Shown one piece after another: positions 38,818 through 42,195 of a stretch of DNA of 42,195 nt. The stretch's first letter is position 1. Every line of letters begins with the position of its first letter. This stretch comes from Aeromonas caviae (GTDB lineage Bacteria; Pseudomonadota; Gammaproteobacteria; Enterobacterales; Aeromonadaceae), in contig NZ_CDBK01000076.1 of the NCBI RefSeq assembly GCF_000819785.1, positions 1-42,195 of the forward strand. Reading direction: 5' to 3'. The notes beneath the pieces were generated by a model. The model was not told the origin of the DNA and did not search any database. It saw only the letters and a program-made list of their open reading frames with translations. The position numbers were made by a program, and so were the translations under genes.

Positions 38818-39666
38818 TTGAAAGCAGAATCTCCCTTTGATTGTCTGAAGCCCGAAGCCATCGCCGCCCTGGCCGAAGACATTACCTATGCCAAGGCCAC
38901 CAAGCCCGCATACAAGGTCATTCCCCTGGCCATCACCGCTGGCGCCTTCATCGCCATCGCCTTCGTCTTCTATATCACCGTCACCACGGGCTCAAGCGGC
39001 ATGGCCTGGGGCATGTCCAAGCTGGTGGGCGGCATCTGCTTCTCCCTCGGTCTCATCCTCTGCGTCCTGCTCGGCGCCGAGCTGTTCACCTCCACTACCC
39101 TCACCCTGGTAGCCAAGGCGGCGAATCGCATCAGCTGGGCCCAGCTGCTCAAGAACTGGGGACTGGTCTACTTCGGCAACCTCATCGGCGGTCTCATCAT
39201 CGTCGGCCTCATCATCATGTCGGCGGAATACACGGCAGCGGATGGTCAGTGGGGGCTGAACGCCATGAAAGTGGCCCAGCACAAGATCCATCACACCTTC
39301 TTCGAGGCCGTGGCCCTTGGCATCCTCTGCAACCTCATGGTGTGTCTCGCCGTGTGGATGGCCTTCGGCGCCCGCAGCGCCACCGACAAGGTGATGGTGA
39401 TGCTGCTCCCCGTCGCCATGTTCGTGGCCTCCGGTTTTGAGCACAGTATCGCAAACATGTTTATGATCCCGGTCGGTATCGCCATCCACAGCGTCGCGAG
39501 CCCGGAATTCTGGCAGGCCATCGGCCAGGATCCGGCGACCTTTGCCGACCTGACCGTGTCCAACTTCGTCCTGCACAACCTCATCCCTGTCACCATCGGT
39601 AATATCATTGGTGGTGGCGTCATGGTTGGGCTGACTTACTGGTTTATCTTCCGTCGCCATCATTAA
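38818..39666 (+). CDS. focA: FocA, formate channel (TTG start)
   Basis: Formate/nitrite transporter family, 282 residues (E. coli FocA 285). Pentameric channel protein with six membrane helices. The channel His is in VASGFEHSIANMFMIP and the ELFTSTTLTLV segment matches the Thr91 region. The start is TTG at 38818; it gives KAESPFDCL after the initiator, aligning with the E. coli MKADNPFDLL, and AGGTA lies about 9 bases upstream. It moves formate out or in depending on pH. It is first of focA-pflB, under the FNR-type promoter. Confidence 0.94.
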   Translation: MKAESPFDCLKPEAIAALAEDITYAKATKPAYKVIPLAITAGAFIAIAFVFYITVTTGSSGMAWGMSKLVGGICFSLGLILCVLLGAELFTSTTLTLVAKAANRISWAQLLKNWGLVYFGNLIGGLIIVGLIIMSAEYTAADGQWGLNAMKVAQHKIHHTFFEAVALGILCNLMVCLAVWMAFGARSATDKVMVMLLPVAMFVASGFEHSIANMFMIPVGIAIHSVASPEFWQAIGQDPATFADLTVSNFVLHNLIPVTIGNIIGGGVMVGLTYWFIFRRHH

Positions 39667-39707
39667 GGATGGCGGCAGACACATAAATACCTTGAGAGGT
39701 AATGAAA

Positions 39708-41990
39708 ATGGCAGAACTTAACGAACAGTTCCAAAAAGCATGGGAAGGCTTCGCAGCCGGTGAATGGCAGACCTCTGTCAACACCCGTGACTTCATCCAG
39801 AAGAACTACACCCCGTATGAAGGTGACGAGTCCTTCCTGGCTGGCGCGACCGAAGCGACCACCAAGCTGTGGGACAAGGTCATGGAAGGCATCAAGATCG
39901 AGAACCGCACTCACGCGCCGGTCGATTTTGATACCGACCTGCCCTCCACCATTACCGCTCACGATGCCGGCTATATCGATCAGAGCCTGGAGCAAATCGT
40001 TGGTCTGCAGACCGACAAGCCGCTCAAGCGCGCCATCATCGCCAACGGCGGTATCAAGATGGTCAAGACCTCTTGCGAAGTGTACGGTCGCCAGCTGGAC
40101 CCCATGGTCGAGAAGATCTTCACCGAGTACCGCAAGACTCACAACCAGGGCGTGTTCGACGTCTACACCAAAGACATCCTGAACTGCCGCAAGTCCGGCG
40201 TCATCACCGGTCTGCCGGATGCCTACGGCCGTGGCCGCATCATCGGTGACTACCGCCGTGTTGCCCTGTACGGTATCGACTTCCTGATGGCCGACAAACT
40301 GGCTCAGTTCAAGTCCCTGCAGGCTGACCTGGAAAACGGTGTCAACCTGGAAGCCACCATCCGTCTGCGCGAAGAGATCTCCGAGCAGCACCGTGCCCTG
40401 GCCCAGATGAAGGTGATGGCTGCCAAATATGGCTGCGACATCTCCGTACCGGCCAAGACCGCCAAAGAAGCCGTCCAGTGGACCTACTTCGCCTACCTGG
40501 CGGCAGTCAAGTCCCAGAACGGCGCGGCCATGTCCTTCGGTCGTACCTCCAGCTTCCTGGACATCTACATCGAGCGTGACCTGCAAAAAGGCCTGATCAC
40601 CGAGCAAGAAGCCCAGGAGCTGATGGACCACATGGTCATGAAGCTGCGTATGGTTCGCTTCCTGCGTACCCCGGAATACGATTCACTGTTCTCCGGCGAC
40701 CCGATGTGGGCCACCGAGACCCTGGCCGGTATGGGCGTTGACGGCCGTACCCTGGTCACCAAGAACAGCTTCCGTATGCTGAACACCCTGTACACCATGG
40801 GCCCGTCCCCTGAGCCGAACCTGACCATCCTGTGGTCCGAGAAGCTGCCGGTCGGTTTCAAGAAGTACTGCGCCAAGGTATCCATCGAGACCTCTTCCGT
40901 TCAGTACGAGAACGACGACCTGATGCGTCCGGACTTCAACAACGATGACTACGCCATCGCTTGCTGTGTGTCCCCGATGATCGTCGGCAAACAGATGCAG
41001 TTCTTCGGTGCCCGTGCCAACCTGGCCAAGACCATGCTGTATGCAATCAACGGCGGTATGGACGAGAAGCTCAAGATCCAGGTCGGTCCGAAGACCGAAA
41101 TGGTCACCTCCGAGTACCTCGACTACAACGACGTGATGGACAGGCTGGATCACTTCATGGACTGGCTGGCAAAGCAGTATGTCGCCGCCCTGAACATCAT
41201 CCACTACATGCACGACAAGTACAGCTACGAAGCCTCCCTGATGGCGCTGCACGACCGTGACGTCTATCGCACCATGGCCTGTGGTATCGCCGGTCTGTCC
41301 GTCGCCGCTGACTCCCTGTCTGCCATCAAGTACGCCAAGGTCAAGCCGGTACGTGATGCCGATGGCGTCTCCATCGACTTCGAGATCGAAGGCGAGTACC
41401 CGCAGTTCGGCAACAACGACGCTCGCGTCGATGACATCGCCTGCGACCTGGTCGAGCGCTTCATGAAGAAGATTCAGAAGCTCAACACCTACCGTGGTGC
41501 CGTGGCTACCCAGTCCGTGCTGACCATCACCTCCAACGTGGTGTACGGCAAGAAGACCGGTAACACCCCGGATGGTCGTCGCGCCGGTGCGCCGTTCGGC
41601 CCGGGTGCCAACCCGATGCACGGTCGTGATCAGAAGGGTGCCGTTGCTTCCCTGACGTCCGTTGCCAAGCTGCCGTTCGCCTACGCCAAAGATGGTATCT
41701 CCTATACCTTCTCCATCGTGCCGAACGCGCTGGGCAAAGACATGGAAGCCCAGAAAGCCAACCTGGCCGGCCTGATGGATGGTTACTTCCACCATGAAGC
41801 CAACCTGGAAGGTGGTCAGCACCTGAACGTCAACGTGATGAACCGTGAAATGCTGCTGGACGCCATGGAAAACCCGGAGAAATACCCGCAGTTGACCATC
41901 CGCGTATCCGGTTATGCCGTTCGCTTCAACTCCTTGACCAAGGAGCAACAGCAAGACGTCATCACCCGTACCTTCACCGCTTCTCTGTAA
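39708..41990 (+). CDS. pflB: Pyruvate formate-lyase
   Basis: PflB, 760 residues (E. coli 760), converting pyruvate and CoA to acetyl-CoA and formate without oxygen. The adjacent catalytic cysteines are codons 419-420 (AIACCVSPM), which are Cys418/Cys419 in mature numbering. The radical Gly is codon 735 in RVSGYAVRF. The ATG at 39708 is chosen over ATG at 39702, because AGAGG lies 7 bases from it. High GC at third positions with strongly favoured codons suggests high expression. The activating enzyme gene pflA is not within the window but may follow. It lies 41 bases behind focA. Confidence 0.98.
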   Translation: MAELNEQFQKAWEGFAAGEWQTSVNTRDFIQKNYTPYEGDESFLAGATEATTKLWDKVMEGIKIENRTHAPVDFDTDLPSTITAHDAGYIDQSLEQIVGLQTDKPLKRAIIANGGIKMVKTSCEVYGRQLDPMVEKIFTEYRKTHNQGVFDVYTKDILNCRKSGVITGLPDAYGRGRIIGDYRRVALYGIDFLMADKLAQFKSLQADLENGVNLEATIRLREEISEQHRALAQMKVMAAKYGCDISVPAKTAKEAVQWTYFAYLAAVKSQNGAAMSFGRTSSFLDIYIERDLQKGLITEQEAQELMDHMVMKLRMVRFLRTPEYDSLFSGDPMWATETLAGMGVDGRTLVTKNSFRMLNTLYTMGPSPEPNLTILWSEKLPVGFKKYCAKVSIETSSVQYENDDLMRPDFNNDDYAIACCVSPMIVGKQMQFFGARANLAKTMLYAINGGMDEKLKIQVGPKTEMVTSEYLDYNDVMDRLDHFMDWLAKQYVAALNIIHYMHDKYSYEASLMALHDRDVYRTMACGIAGLSVAADSLSAIKYAKVKPVRDADGVSIDFEIEGEYPQFGNNDARVDDIACDLVERFMKKIQKLNTYRGAVATQSVLTITSNVVYGKKTGNTPDGRRAGAPFGPGANPMHGRDQKGAVASLTSVAKLPFAYAKDGISYTFSIVPNALGKDMEAQKANLAGLMDGYFHHEANLEGGQHLNVNVMNREMLLDAMENPEKYPQLTIRVSGYAVRFNSLTKEQQQDVITRTFTASL

Positions 41991-42006
41991 TAGCGTCTCG
42001 GTGACC

Positions 42007-42036
42007 AAAAACCGGCGCCAAGGCGCCGGTTTTTTT
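42007..42036 (+). terminator. Terminator of focA-pflB
   Basis: Stem AAAAACCGGCGCC with its perfect complement, loop AA, and seven T. It starts 16 bases after the pflB stop. The last 159 bases of the window show no gene or clear signal. Confidence 0.92.
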
Positions 42037-42195
42037 ATGGCCGTTAGCCGGTGTGCAACCAGTTCCTACCTCACAGTTTCTACTGGCGTTGGCCCGCTGA
42101 TTCACTGGCTTTGACCCGCAGGCTCGGGCAGACATTGGTCTCCTAACGCCCCTCTCTATGCCCCTTCTCCACTCCCTGAATCGCTCCCAGTTCCC

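Overview
The window reads as core chromosome of a high-GC gammaproteobacterium, most likely Aeromonas. This is judged from protein similarity to Enterobacterales/Vibrio families, the GC-rich third codon positions and the gene order; I ran no database search. The right two thirds follow the E. coli 19-20 minute order closely (serS, rarA, lolA, ftsK, lrp, trxB, aat, infA, clpA, clpS, cspD, then ycaO-focA-pflB), with local insertions. I see no mobile elements, CRISPR arrays, tRNA or rRNA genes.

Layout. (1) 1-4440: phage-shock (envelope stress) locus. The leftward genes pspA-pspB-(37-codon ORF)-pspC-ycjX-ycjF read from a sigma-54 promoter, and the activator gene pspF is divergent. (2) 4570-10121: sapABCDF peptide ABC transporter operon. 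(3) 10260-11018: miaE, a tRNA hydroxylase gene, leftward. (4) 11112-15292: ascG and ascFB, a beta-glucoside PTS island with a perfect operator palindrome and a CRP-like site. (5) 15383-17413: purF and cvpA under a PurR box. (6) 17589-24437: serS, rarA, lolA, ftsK and lrp, all leftward. (7) 24588-28137: ald (divergent from lrp), trxB and a REC-REC-GGDEF diguanylate cyclase. (8) 28221-33116: a glycine-zipper protein, then both N-degron ligases (aat, bpt), infA, and the opposing clpS-clpA genes for recognition and unfolding of the same substrates. (9) 33345-36346: cspD, asd, a guanidine exporter gene under a guanidine-II riboswitch, and a free-standing B3/4 tRNA-editing-like domain. (10) 36676-41990: ycaO, then focA-pflB behind an FNR-type promoter.

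How the genes fit together. The left end handles membrane stress (Psp, YcjXF) and peptide uptake (Sap). The centre is housekeeping: purine synthesis, seryl-tRNA, fork repair, lipoprotein sorting and chromosome segregation. The 28.7-33.1 kb stretch holds most of a bacterial N-end rule pathway: aat and bpt add the destabilising residue, ClpS recognises it and ClpA unfolds the substrate. The right end is anaerobic pyruvate/formate metabolism.

No wholly new system is evident. The least ordinary observations are: a duplicated pspB tail forming a small coupled ORF before pspC; short ORFs tiling the four sap gene junctions; Asn in place of the H-switch His in both Sap ATPases; and a two-hairpin guanidine-II riboswitch.
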